From positions 806,001-870,000 of the forward strand of contig OY751491.1 in NCBI GenBank assembly GCA_963565915.1: a stretch of DNA of 64,000 nt. Direction: 5' to 3'. This DNA is from Entoloma clypeatum. Lineage: Eukaryota > Basidiomycota > Agaricomycetes > Agaricales > Entolomataceae. Under the pieces are notes generated by a model. It saw only the letters and a program-made list of their open reading frames with translations. It made no database searches and was not told the origin of the DNA. Position 1 is the first letter of the stretch. Each line of letters starts with the position of its first letter. A program made the position numbers and the translations under genes. This document shows, piece after piece, positions 20,972 to 31,916 of this stretch.

Positions 20972-23900
20972 CCAGACGCCAGTGATATGAAGAAGCCGGT
21001 GGTAGACCTCCTCGTGTTTTCATCTGACGCCCAGTCGGAGTCTGTGAATGCATAGATCCCTTTCCCTGAGTCCCCATCGTACATGATTGCGTAATTTTTC
21101 GTTGCCTTCAAATATCTGCAAATGTCCCTAGCCACCTCTAGATGGCGTTTGGTGGGATTTGCGGAAAATTGGGACATTTTGATTACAGCAAAGCAGATGT
21201 CAGGCCTCGTTCCAATCATCAGATATAGGAGTGATCCGATGACGGATTGGTACTTGGATCGGAGTTCCGCATTGGGTTCATCTTCGGATGCCATGGGTTT
21301 GTAGCCCGTAGGGAGTGGGGTATGGGTGGCATTAGATTCGCTCATCCCCATGCGTGCCAGAATTTTCTCAAGGTAAGGTACTTGATCAATGAAGATCCTC
21401 TTCCCACGTTGCCTTATTTGGATTGAGAGAAATTCCTTTGGTTCCCCATCGGGCACTAGGTGACCTAGGTCCCTGCATTCCCATGTTGTCATGAAGGCCT
21501 TCTTCTTTTCTAGCGTATATTCCCAGTTCGTGCCGAGAAAAGCAGAGTCGTCGACATAGATGACGGCAATTACAATTTCCCCGTTGGTACTTTTGTGAAT
21601 GAACACTCCCGCATCGGAGTGAAGCCGGACAAAGCCGAGCTTTTTCATGGAGGAATCAAGTTCCCTCCACCAGGCTAATGCGGCCTGCTTAAGTCCATAT
21701 AGAGCTTTGAATAGTTGGTACACGAGGTGTTCTTTCCCTTTTACTATGTAGCCCTCAGGCTGTCGCATGTAAATGACTTCACGGAGCGTTCCATAGAGGA
21801 AGGCTGATGAGACGTCCAAAAGAGTCATGAACCACCCTTCAAGGGCTGTCAATGCCAGTATTAATCGGACGGTTTCATATCTTACGACTGGTGAGAAGAT
21901 CTGATCAAAGTCGATCCCTTCTACCTGTGAGAAGCCTTTTGCGACGAGGCGCGCTTTCAGACGCCCGTCGGACTTTTCGTTGTAAACCCATTTGTTCCTT
22001 AGAGCTTTCCTCCCTGCAGGCAGGGGTACTAGCTCCGTGATCACCCCGCGGCGTTTGAGCATGTCTAGCTCTTTACGTTCAGCTGCATACCAGTCTTCTT
22101 TATTTGGAAGAGGGTATATGTCTTTATGGGACATTTCAACGATGCCAACTTGGACTGATATTGCCTCCATCAGGAGGTCATTCATCCATGCCGTTTGACC
22201 GCCCAATCTCCGTCTTCGATCTAATTTTTCAAGATCAGACGCTGGAGTGTCTTCCCCATAGATGCTTCCTGGCATCTTCCGAACTCGTCGTTCCCTGATC
22301 GGTCGATCTGGTACTTGCTCGGGTTCCGGAGTGGGTACTCGCGGTTCGTCATCAGGCTCACTGGCAGGCAGTTCGTTGTCTGATTCAGGTTGATCCTGTT
22401 CAATGGGAACTGGGATATGAGGTGTTTCGCTGTGACTATCGTCATCATTGCTGCCGGGAATGAGATCCTCAAACTCATCAGCCGGCTCTGGGTTTTCCAT
22501 TTCTGGGTGGTTTTCTGGCAACGGGTCAATGTGGCATCTAGGGTACTTGCTTTCATCAAAGATAGCTTTCCCGCCCATGAAAATCGTGTTGGTCTCAGGA
22601 TCCATGAAGCGGTATCCTTTGACCCCTGGTTTCAATCCGAGATAAATCGTCAATCGGGATCTTGATTCCAGGGAGTTCCTACGTTTCTCCTTTGGGATAT
22701 ATACATATGCCTGACATCCGAATACTCTGACACTAGACATGTCGGGGATCTCATTGGTCACCCTGGAGTAAGGGGTTTTCCATTCAAGACGCTGCATGGG
22801 GGTTCTGTTGTAGAGAAATGCTGCGTGTTCCAAACAGAATTCCCACCACATGGGCGGTAAGCATGCATCGAAGCGCAATGCCTGAGATTTTTCCCATAGT
22901 GTTCGATTGATCCTTTCTGCTCTACCATTCTGCTGGTGCTGATATGGGAGCGTGACATCGATCAGAATTCCATGATCGGCAAGTACATCCTTGTATTCGT
23001 CAAATTCTCCACCTCCATCAACCCGCCACTTTTTAGGGGTAGCGGCAAATTGATTCTGGATCATCGCAAGGAATTGTTTCAGCGCCGTGATGGCGCCTGA
23101 CTTCTTCCTAAGCAAGACGACCCAGACATGGGATGAAAAATCGTCCAAAAAGGTAAGGAAATATTTGTACTTATGGTACGATGCCGTGGATATCTGCTTC
23201 AAATCCGAATGGATCAAATCAAAGGGTTTGACAGCCCTTGTCATCGAGTTAGGATAAGATTGATTCGGCATTTTCCCTTTGAGGCACCCCGTGCAGCTTT
23301 CCTGTGATTTCTCACGTACTAACGTCCTGGGTACTCCTTTGGTACTAGTGGGAATTTTATTAAGCGCCTGGTCATTTGGGTGGCCAAGACGTTTATGCCA
23401 GGTTTCAACAGTGATTTTGCTAGAGATCGCGTGGATTTGGTCATAGCGTATTTCAGTGTCTAACCAGTAAATGGTTTGTCCGATGAAATGAGGCGAAAAC
23501 TGTATTTTGTTCAGCCCTTTAGAGATATTAATTTCTCCGCGCATTCCGTCAACTTTGTAACCATGGTTAAGGAAGACGCCTAGGGACAATAGACGTGTGT
23601 CCATATCCGGAATATAAAATACCGGTCGTAGGAGATGGGTTTTAGTTTCCCCATTCAGGGTATGCCGTACTGGAACGGCCCCGACTCCGAGAATTTCCAG
23701 TTTCTTTCCCTTTGCAGCTGTTTGGACAAATCGCTTAGCCTTGAGAGGCCTGTAATACGCGAAGTCTTTGAACTCATGGGTAAAGTGTAATGATGCGCCG
23801 GAATCTAAGATCCACTGAGCGCGTTCTTTCTCTTTGCAGTGTGTGCAGGACGCAAAATGTTTGGTATATTTTTTGTACAGATCATCGCTAAAGAGATCTA

Positions 23901-25320
23901 TACTATCTGCATCGGTACTGGCTAATATATATTCAAACGTCTGTGCGTGATTATTAGCATTTCCCATTTGGTCAAGTTTGAGAGAAGAATGTGACGAACC
24001 GTCAAGTTCGATCAGCCCATCTTCGAATTGTTCCGGCCCCATTCGCTCGTTTTGATGGTCTATGTCCATCATCTCCAGCGATTCTTCTATTGACGGGGCT
24101 ACGCGACGCTGTTTAGCCGGCCTTTCGTCGATGTCAGGAATGATGGTGTCTAGGATACGAAGATTCGATCCTGAGGGGCGAGCACCAATGCCGCGCGCGA
24201 GTTTGCGGACATGGTCGTTCTTTTTCCACACGGATGGTTTTCCAGAAGGAAGCCCGGTGTACTGTGACGGAGGGGGGTTCATTCGTTGCAGGAGCGACTG
24301 CATCTTTGCGGAATCGGGCTGCGCGGTACTTGTCATTCTCCCGCGACCAGTGACGGTTGTGAAGGACGGTGCCGGAAGAGGGGGGAAGTGAATGGCAGGA
24401 GCAACGAACTCAACTGTTTCTTCCACATGATCGGACGTGTTGTCCGCATTGTTAGCGCTTTTCTTCTGATTGCGCCAACGTCCCTTTCCCTTCTTCTTCT
24501 CAGAAGCGGTACTTGGGTCGGCCGAGTTGGGCTGCTCGTCAGCATCGTTCTGCGAGGTACTCGGCTTTTGCTGCCTTTCCCATTTGGGGTCCTGCCCCTT
24601 ACGCTTTGTCCCGGAGATTTTCCGGGCCTGCTCGTTGGACGCCCGAGTAGACCCAATTGCATATTTGCGCCGATATTCAGAGATGATGCTTTCGGCGACA
24701 GCCTTGTAGGTGAAATCGTCGGCGTCATAGACCTGGAAGAGGGCGGTGGACAGTGACGACCAGGCGTCGGGAATTGCATTTGCCAGGATCATTGCCTGCA
24801 TCAGATCGGGGACGTCAAAGTTCGAATCGGCGAGCCGAGCGAAAAGAGACCCCAGGCGTTCGATTTCGGGGACGGGGTCGCGTCCAGAGAGCTTGTAGGT
24901 GGCGGCGGCCTTGAAGTCGCCGAAGATGACGGCCGGGGATACCTTGGAGTAGGCATCCTTTAATGACTTCCAGGCGTCTTTCGAGGAAGTGGCGTCCTTG
25001 ATGTGGCGTCTGATCGCCTCGGAGACCTTCAGGCGTATCGCCCCAAGAGCTACGTCATCGTCCCTGATCCAGGCTTTTTCTTCCTTGCGGAAGCCGGGCT
25101 GGTCGACCGTGGTAGCCAGCACAGGGGGAGCAGCAGCAGTGGCCCCAGGGGTGGAGACTGTGGTGGTGAAGTCGGCGATGACAGGGCGGGGGATGTCGCC
25201 AGAAACAAGGCGCCAGACTCCTTGATGGAGGAGGTAAGACTTCATTTTTTCGGCCCAGCTCCTGTAGTCGATGCCGTCAAAGGCAGTGATTGTGTCGAGG
25301 GCAGAACGAGAGGTAGACAT
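20972..25320 (-). pseudogene. Copia E2 gag-pol, 3'-truncated
   Basis: Starts at ATG 25320 (MSTSRSALD) and is open for 1464 codons, ending at a stop in foreign sequence at 20926. Protease, integrase and RT (YVDD) are intact, and it has TGG where E1 has the nonsense TAG. Nearly identical to E1 with scattered substitutions. RNase H retains the first acidic motif (TDSDWAS) but loses STEAEY and everything after FFISLASG, so a functional RNase H is not expected. Confidence 0.92.
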
Positions 25321-25684
25321 TTTTAGATGAATCTAAAAGAGGGTTTCCAATCAGTGATGTGTTATGAATATGATTTAAGAAAACAATTAAATGATTCCTT
25401 ATGACATATTCCCTTTAGGAATAGCGGTCACGGGAAGGCCTTTTATATGTCAGAAACGTACAAGGTGCGATCAACGTTTCCACATGGAGTGTACTAGGTC
25501 AATCCCCTTAGGGACGTTTCATGACAGGTACTTGTCGTAATGACGTTCCCAGGTTCATATGTGAAGAAGTATGACTCAGAACCTAGATCTTTCGATCGGT
25601 TCTTTTGCCAACCAGGGTAGAGTGGGCAGGTACTCGCTGTTGCCAGCGTTTCCCAGGTCCCTCTGCTATCCGGGGCCCATAACC
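25321..25684 (-). other. Copia E2 leader and primer-binding site
   Basis: The site complementary to initiator tRNA-Met (GGTTATGGGCCC on the minus strand) is at 25673-25684, touching the 5' LTR. The remaining leader is homologous to 984-1332 and has no frame. Confidence 0.7.
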
Positions 25685-25995
25685 TGTTGAAGTTCCACCT
25701 GGGCGCTAGCCACAGGTGTACTGAGCAACACGGCTACAGTGGAAGTACTCTACGATACCGCTATAGTCACTTACATGGTTTGGAGGGGGGTAAGGCTGGT
25801 GAGAGCGGTTGAGGCTGGTGAGAGCAATGGAGCTGGTTAAGAGTCAAGAGACAACTTGTTGGTATTGACAGTTTCCTGGTCTTATATACCGTACTACTGT
25901 TTGTACCAACCAAACAAGTATGTAATGAAGATATGTAAAGGTCACGTGATGTAATCTAATCTAATCTAATCTACGTGATGGGAAAAGTTTCAACA
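25685..25995 (-). repeat. 5' LTR of copia E2
   Basis: 311 bp, TG...CA, with E-box and TATA box as in E1. Carries three bases not shared by any other copia LTR of the window. Bounded by TTTAT at 25996-26000. Confidence 0.93.
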
Positions 25996-27332
25996 TTTAT
26001 GTCCCCGACTCCGATAACCTCCGGCTCCGCACCCTCCGCAACAAGCACGACCATATTCTCTCCGGACACCCCGGACAGAACAAGACAGTTAGTCTCATTC
26101 AACGAGATTATACTTGGCCTGGTGTTCGAGACTTTGTCAAAAAGTACTGCAAATCCTGCACCACTTGCATGCGCTCTAAACCCCAACGCCACAAGCCCTA
26201 TGGTATGCTGAAGCAACTCCCAGTTCCGAACCTTCCGTGGAACTCCATATCCATGGACTTCATCGAGACACTTCCGACCTCCGGCGGTTTTGACGCAATC
26301 CTTGTTATTGTTGACCGAATGACAAAACAAAGCATTTTTGTTCCGACTACGATCCACTGCACCTCCGAAGATCTAGCCACCTTGTTCATCCTGCATGTGT
26401 TCTCCAAGCACGGAGTACCGGAGCATGTCACCTCCGACCGAGGCCCGGAGTTCGTCTCCCGCTTTTTCCGCTCCCTCGGAAAAGCCCTCAACATGACTCT
26501 GCACTTCACCTCTGGCTACCATCCTGAAGGCGACGGTCAAACCGAACGTACCAACCAGACCTTGGAACAGTACCTCCGCATTTTCTGTAACTATCAACAG
26601 GACAACTGGTCCGAACTACTTCCGCTTGCGGAGTTCGCGTACAACAATGCTCCGAGTGCTACGACCAGGATCTCGCCCTTCTTTGCCAATAAAGGTTATC
26701 ATCCGAACCTCTCCGTCCATCCGGAGCGCGACCTCGCATCCGCCCGTGCCCGACAATTCGTCGTAGACCTGGACGAGCTTCACCAAGAACTCAAATCTAC
26801 AATCCTAGAAGCTCAACGACGTTATCAAGGCCCCGCCGATCTCCGGCGTGCTCCGCCCCCTCCGCTCGAAGTAGGACAGCAAGCTTTTGTGAAGGCTAAG
26901 TTTTTCCGCACTACACGACCCTCCAAAAAGCTGTCTGAAAAGTACCTTGGCCCCTTTGACATCCTTGCCAGGAATGGTACACACTCTTACACCCTCCGAC
27001 TTCCGGACACCATACGCGGTGTTCACCCCGTTTTCCACATCTCCATGCTGGAGCCATCTGTTCCGAACAACATTCCGAACCGGACAGTAACTCCGCCTCC
27101 TCCGGTCGACGTTGAAGGAGAAGTGGAATACGAAATCGCCGAAATCCTTGACACCAAACTGGATCGTCGGCGTTCTTGCAAACTGCTCTACCTAGTCCGT
27201 TGGCTAGGCTATGAAGGAACCGATGAGGAACAGTCCTGGCTACCCGCCACGGAACTCGAACACGCGACGGACTTAGTCGCGGACTTCCACTCTGCGTATC
27301 CGGAGAAACCGGGCCCCTTATCACACCTATAG
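25996..27332 (+). pseudogene. pol: Chromovirus B Pol, part 2: integrase and chromodomain
   Basis: Frame resumes at the TTTAT duplication (RIY/VPDSDN when E2 is removed). Integrase zinc motif H-x-H-x-GH...CKSCTTC, core SMDFIETLPTSGGFDAIL, TSDRGPEFVSRFF, YHPEGDGQTERTNQ, then GVHPVFHISMLEP and a C-terminal chromodomain (VEYEIAEILDTKLDRRRSC, YLVRWLGYEG, SWLPATEL). Chromodomains of such integrases steer insertion to heterochromatin. Part 2 has no defect of its own. Confidence 0.93.
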
Positions 27333-27402
27333 AAGCATGCAAGACTCTCATATTGCAAAAAAATAATAAAAAATAATGAAAAGAAACTAGAGGGGGGAGG
27401 GG

Positions 27403-28321
27403 CTACTGGGTTTTGGCCTTTTTGGCCGGCGGACCCTCATTCTCCGACCCTTCCTCCGACTCCTCCGTTTTTTCCCCTGTTTCTTCCTCCGCTTTCCTCG
27501 CCTGCTTTTTCTCCTCCTCCATTTTCTCCGCTTGCAGTTCCGCAAGCTCCCCCTCGTCCAACCCCTCGTCCTTCTCCTCGTCCTCTTCCTCGTCCTCTTC
27601 CGCACTTTTCGCCTCCCCTCCGTCATCCTCCGACTCCGGAGCCGCCGCCTCCAGCAAGAAGTTCCGGTAGGCGAGGTGGTTGTTTAAAATTTGCAGCTGC
27701 CGGAGCAGCGCCCAACCGACCCTCGCCGACCGCTCCTCTCTCTCCTCCAGAGCCTCCCGGAGCTCCCGGAGCTCCTCCGCGACCCCTGCGCCGCAGCAGT
27801 TCTTTGCCCCGCTCGGGCCCGCGACCTCCGCGACGGCCTCCTCCGTCTTCCCCCGTTTACGCTTCGCCCTCGTCTCGCCGGTTTTCAGGCAAACCCGTTT
27901 GCCGTCTTTACACCGCTGGCATGCGGTGCCTTTCCCCTGCCTAAGGAGACTGTCAGTAAGAAAAAGAAGATGGAAAAAAAAAAGCGGGTACTCACAATGG
28001 CCACTTGCACTCCACCTTCGCCTGCGCACAGGCCTGACACGCCTCCCCCCGGACCTCCGATTCCTCCGCTCCGCTCTCCGCCCTCTGTTTCCCCGCCTTC
28101 TTCGCCCTCTTCCTCTCCGCCTCCGCCTCCGCCTTCGCCTCCGCCTCTGCCTTCTTCTTCGCCTCTGCCTCCCTCGCCCTCCTCTCGGCCTCCGCCTTCT
28201 TCCTTGCCTCCGCCTCCTCCTTTTCCTTGCGTATCTGCGCCAGACGGCGCAGGAGCTCCTCTTCGGAGTCGTCTAGGTTGGCGCTGGATCGGGGGGGCTG
28301 TGTGCTCGAGCCTTGGGGCAT
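27403..28321 (-). CDS. Antisense spliced gene in chromovirus B: coiled-coil, Zn2Cys6-like protein
   Basis: Exon 1 28321-27996, intron 27995-27941 (55 nt, GTGAGT...TTAG, with TGAC before the end), exon 2 27940-27403; 287 residues, phase 2 intron. Order: Glu/Lys/Ala-rich coiled coil (residues about 17-85), cysteine cluster C-x2-C-x6-C, then intron position, then x10, C-x2-C-x6-C, basic KRKRGK, a Leu-rich helix, a long Glu-rich stretch and a basic PPAKKAKT end (possible nuclear signal). The spacing fits the fungal Zn2Cys6 DNA-binding cluster. It lies between pol and the 3' LTR, opposite to pol, and must be transcribed from the LTR side. The start is uncertain: I chose the first ATG before the coil. 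C has a homologue with the intron at the same place. Function unknown. Confidence 0.7.
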
Positions 28322-28428
28322 GTTGGTGGTAACTGGAAGAAACCCTTGAAAGCCGCTCACCTCCGTTAAATAACCGAGACCACATGACCTTGTTTATTTT
28401 CTCGCGGTCTTCCATGGGTGTCAGACCT

Positions 28429-28438
28429 AAGAGGGGAA
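28429..28438 (+). other. Polypurine tract of B
   Basis: AAGAGGGGAA, three bases before the 3' LTR. C has AAGGGGGAAA at 36242-36251 in the same position. Confidence 0.6.
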
Positions 28439-28441
28439 TAC

Positions 28442-29163
28442 TGTTATATCCGTCTCCGAATCTCCGATCCACTCCGATCGTCCTCCGACTTTCCGGACTT
28501 TCCGGACATCCGTTACCTCCACATCTCCGCACGTTGCCATCGTGCATTTCATATTCATAACTCCATGCCTTTATGCATTTCATATTCATATTCCCGTTTA
28601 CTTATGCATCGCCTTTTCCGCATGGTCCGTTGACCGACATCTCCGATGTTCGTTACAGTCGCTGGCAACTTACGCCACAACTCCGGACCTACTCCGACCA
28701 TCTCCGTAAAGTAATCTCATTTAGATATTTAAGCTTGTACCATACCTGTAGTTCCTCAGTTCGAATATCAACAAAGTTCACTCCTCTACTCCCCGTTCAT
28801 GCCAGAGATCCTCGCTGTGGTACAATACGCCGACGACATCCTCATCTACTGCTCTTCCTCCATCGTTACCCTTCGACGAGCTCAGTACTGTGTCCGAGTC
28901 ACAACTCCGACGTCGTCCGACCATTTCCACGTCAACGTGTCTCTCACCGAGATCTTTCCGAGGACCTCCGCATCTCCGACCTCTCCTCCGACCTCCTGGA
29001 ATTGGGACACCTTATCCAACAAACGGCGGCGCAACACATACATTGAAGCCACGTCCCTCCTCTTCGTCGTTCCTCCGCATTCCCGGAGTTCCGCTCCGGC
29101 CTCAGTCCTTCGTCCAACCTCCAACGGACTCCGACGAAGCTCCAACTTTTCACCTACTTAACA
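28442..29163 (+). repeat. 3' LTR of chromovirus B
   Basis: 722 bp, few mismatches with 15487-16208. Followed by CATGA target duplication at 29164-29168. Confidence 0.95.
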
Positions 29164-29641
29164 CATGAAGCCTGTTTGCCACTGCTTGGAGTTGGTGAGA
29201 GGCGTCAAGGGCCACGGTGCAGTACCCCGCTGCTGCCTGAGAGTTCAGAGAGATATGGGGAGGGGGAACTGATGGATAGTCAGCAAGAGAGTGACCAGCA
29301 AATGTACCAGTGAATGTACCGGTGACAGTCTCGCCGCCCGGCAGGTGACCAAGGATGCCGTGGTGGACTTCAAGACACTGGGTGAGCATGTCATCATCAA
29401 ATATCTGCTGGGGATGCTCTGGGTGGTTCCACCAGTTGAGGTGGTAGTGCGGTGCAATGCCAAATTCTTGTGTCCAGTGGGAGCTCCCATCAAGCACGGC
29501 TGACCAAGGAAAATGGGGATGGGTGTCGTTTCCATAACCCAGATTGGCGCGGAAGTGTGACTCACAGTATGCAACCACTGTGTTTGGATCGGGACGAGGA
29601 TGACCAGTCATAGAAGAAGTTGAGGTGGAGGAAGAGGGCAT
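29164..29641 (-). pseudogene. Unknown gene, 5' part (split by gypsy B)
   Basis: Likely start ATG 29641 (MPSSSTSTSSMTG). Contains HFPWSAVLDGSSHWTQEF and a Thr/Gly/Pro-rich middle, ending at DASHQLQAVANRLH, where B is inserted; the reading frame is restored exactly across the empty site into 15486-13911. Not recognised. It starts about 125 bp after the end of the KDZ remnant on the same strand. Confidence 0.55.
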
Positions 29642-30445
29642 TGCAGTTGCAATAGAGTGTGGATGAGAAGAAGATGGTGGTAAATGTGACAGATAACAAT
29701 GTGTCACATCATTACACATTACATACATGTTTTCTTCCTGATGTTACATATAAATGTGAAAACACTACTCAATTATCCACACATATGACCTTGTAGTACC
29801 CACAAATTCAACTTCAGCATCTGCCGCAAGGTTGTGCCACATCGCTGCCTTTCTTGCTGCATGTGCCATGAGTGCCGGCGAAGCGGCAACTTGTTGCCGG
29901 CCATCCCAAATGTCCTGTTGATGGACAAAATATCTGGTCATCCAACCCATCTCATATTGGACGAGGGTGACTTCCTCCTCCCAGCGGTGGCTTCATGCTT
30001 GTGCATGTAACCAGTGAACACATTGGACTAAGGGATGATCAGAAGATCCATGGCGACAATACCTGGCGACTCACATTCTAGCATGGCTGCCGGCGACGTA
30101 TGATTGACACTCAGTTGCATCTGCCATATCCAGGACAGGCGCAGAGTCGTTGACCCCTGGATGTTGGGATCCAGAATGGCCGTGCTGCACTTCAGGTCAT
30201 CTCGGCTGAAAACCCGAAATCTCACCATGATGTCCGGCGAAGCTTGCAGCTGGCCAAGGGCTGCCCTGTATTGTGTATATACTCGAGAATGGAATAAAAT
30301 CTGCTGATTGAGCTTGATAATCGCAGCTTGAGCTTGGGTTTCGACACCTTTCTGTGGTGCTACTCGGATGACATGGGAGTAGTGAAAGGATTTGTCGGCG
30401 ATGATCGTGCGAAGGGCATTGAGATGTTGTGTGGCCTGCCTTGTT

Positions 30446-30964
30446 TAGTGTTTGAAAGTCCAGTCCAGTCCGGTTTTTTGCCCAAAAAATTAAGGACCTA
30501 GAACCAAGACTGGTTGAGTGGTTTCTCCAAAAAACTAAAACCAGGACTGGACTGGTCAAAGACTGGTGGACCAGTCTTTTCTTTCTCAAAAAAGTAAACC
30601 AGGACTGGTTCGAACTGGTTTAAACTGGTTATTTTCCAATTTATTAAAACTGTTTCAAAATATCATTTATGACACATTTCAAACCATTTTATAGAAGTTT
30701 TGATGAACAAAATCTATGGGAACCTTCAAGAATCTATGTGAACCTATAAGAACCTATGTGAACCTGTGACCAGTTTACATTTTTTGAGTCTCAAATCAAG
30801 ACTGGTGTTAAACCAGTCTTCTTTTTTTCCAAAATTTGAAGAACCTGAGACTGGTCAATCCTCAAAATTATGAAACTTGAGACTGCAGTCCAGTCTTTCA
30901 CCAGTCTTTACCAGTCTGGTTCTGGTCCAGTTCTAGGTCTTTGAGACTGGACTTCAAAACACTA
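30446..30964. mobile_element. hAT-type MITE, copy 2
   Basis: 519 bp, left end TAGTGTTTGAAAGTCCAGTC, right end the inverted equivalent; exact 8-bp duplication GCCTTGTT (30438-30445 and 30965-30972). Sits in an exon of the KDZ remnant; removing it with one duplication restores the frame AERTRQATQHLNAL. Confidence 0.9.
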
Positions 30965-31189
30965 GCCTTGTTCGCTCGGCCACTTCTACAGCACAGTGAG
31001 CTTGATTGCGACCAGATGCTGTGGAAGGTAAGAAGAGTGGCTGGTGTTCATGTGGGAGGTGCCCGGCGACATTATAGCGGCTGGGGACGTCACTGTTGTC
31101 ATCGCTCTTGCCTTCATGCTCATCATCATCAAGATTGTCGAAGACTGTCAGATCATCTGATGTTGATGTATCTGGTGCCACTGTACCAC

Positions 31190-31425
31190 CCCAACTCCCG
31201 ACCCCTCTCTGACCGTCGCCGTCACCTCCTCTACCTTCCTTTTCTTCGTCACCTTCTTCTTCTTCTTCTCCACCTGCGGCCCCCCCGACCCCTTGCTCGA
31301 TGCGCCTTGTGCAGCGGCCACTTCATCGGCCCTCTTCTGAGCCGCCAGCTCTGACACCTGACGCATCTCCTCTGCTACCCGCATCTCCTCCGCTAACCGC
31401 GCCGCCTCCGCAGCCAGCACCCCAA
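31190..31425 (-). other. Captured fragment of the chromovirus antisense gene
   Basis: About 235 bp inside the KDZ remnant read AAEAARLAEEMRVAEEMR, ELAAQKRADEVAAAQGASSK and KKRKVEEV in the same frame as the transposase. This closely matches (about 90% by eye) 35735-35960, the antisense gene of chromovirus C. It stops before the cysteine cluster. Nothing of the rest of the retroelement is beside it. Confidence 0.7.
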
Positions 31426-31916
31426 CCTGCTGTTGCAATGTATTGAGCACAGTCAGCTGGGATGTGAGATTATCTTGAAGGTGTTCAATCTGCTTTGCAT
31501 CTTCAGGCCGAGGTTTCTTTTTCCAAGGCCGGAGACGGTCCTCTAACTCAATCCTGCCCAGCAATGAGAAGGCTTATGAGTGAGTGACACATAAAACACA
31601 CACTGTTTCTCCTCAATATTGAGGGCCATTCTTATCCATTCTTTCACCAGGGTGTGCACATCACTTGGCATTATGTTGACAGGCTCCTCGGGATTGGTTG
31701 TACGAGTGCGTAGAATATCCATTGCCATGACATCGGCGAGGCAATGTGCTTCAGCAGCTTTAATTTCTGTCTCCCAGTTTTTCACATGATCATGGGTGAT
31801 TGCCGTCGTCATCTTGACGAAGTAGTCCGTCGCCGCATGAATATTACATGTGATTTAATACCACACACAGCTAGTACTGAGCATAAAACAGATCCTATTG
31901 TATCAAGCAGCAGCAA

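Larger units (their letters stand above)
19770..25995 (-). mobile_element. Chimeric Ty1/copia element E2 carrying gypsy A integrase
   Basis: 311-bp LTRs at 19770-20080 and 25685-25995 and exact TTTAT duplication (19765-19769, 25996-26000). In element direction (minus): 5' LTR, initiator-Met-type site, gag-pol up to mid RNase H, then about 890 bp of antisense gypsy A integrase, then 3' LTR. The RNase H end, pol stop and polypurine tract of E1 are missing. It is inserted in the pol of chromovirus B. Confidence 0.93.
15487..29163 (+). mobile_element. Ty3/gypsy chromovirus B, with copia E2 nested inside
   Basis: 722-bp LTRs at both ends, exact CATGA target duplication (15482-15486 and 29164-29168), self-priming site, gag, a -1 pol frame (PR-RT-RH-IN-chromodomain), an antisense spliced gene, and a polypurine tract. 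Without E2 (6226 bp plus the 5-bp duplication) the element is about 7.4 kb. The C-terminal chromodomain and self-priming place it near the Tf1/sushi chromoviruses. Its pol is broken only by E2; otherwise it looks intact. Confidence 0.95.
29765..31812 (-). pseudogene. KDZ-type transposase, C-terminal part, decayed
   Basis: Minus strand. Exon 31812-31604 (KNWETEIKAAEA, VHTLVKEWIRMALNIEEKQ), 50-nt intron 31603-31554, next exon IELEDRLRPWKKK..., then after a foreign insert DDLTVFDNLDDDE...ERTRQ, and after MITE 2 HYSHVIRVAPQKGVETQAQA, RFRVFSRDDLKCSTAIL, LRLSWIWQ, and finally EEEVTLVQYEMGWMTRYF with ARKAAMWHNLA. From memory these match the C-terminal region of KDZ (Kyakuja-Dileera-Zisupton) transposases abundant in Agaricomycetes. 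Broken by a frameshift near 30030, an in-frame TGA before SHRWEEE, the MITE, and the insert. The catalytic N-terminal part is not in the window. Confidence 0.7.

Noticed and set aside
22390..24756. Plus-strand ORFs opposite copia E2 pol, and minus-strand ones opposite E1
   Set aside because: Shadows of the polyprotein; no domains and the same pattern in both copies.
27680..28332. Plus-strand frames of about 200 residues opposite the antisense gene
   Set aside because: Low-complexity Ser/Pro/Leu/Arg mirrors of the Glu/Lys-rich minus-strand exons; the cysteine cluster and in-frame intron favour the minus strand.
28361..28589. Upstream extension of the antisense gene from 28589 or a GTG at 28360
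   Set aside because: Would need a non-ATG start or a 28-nt intron; the first ATG before the coiled coil at 28321 is simpler.
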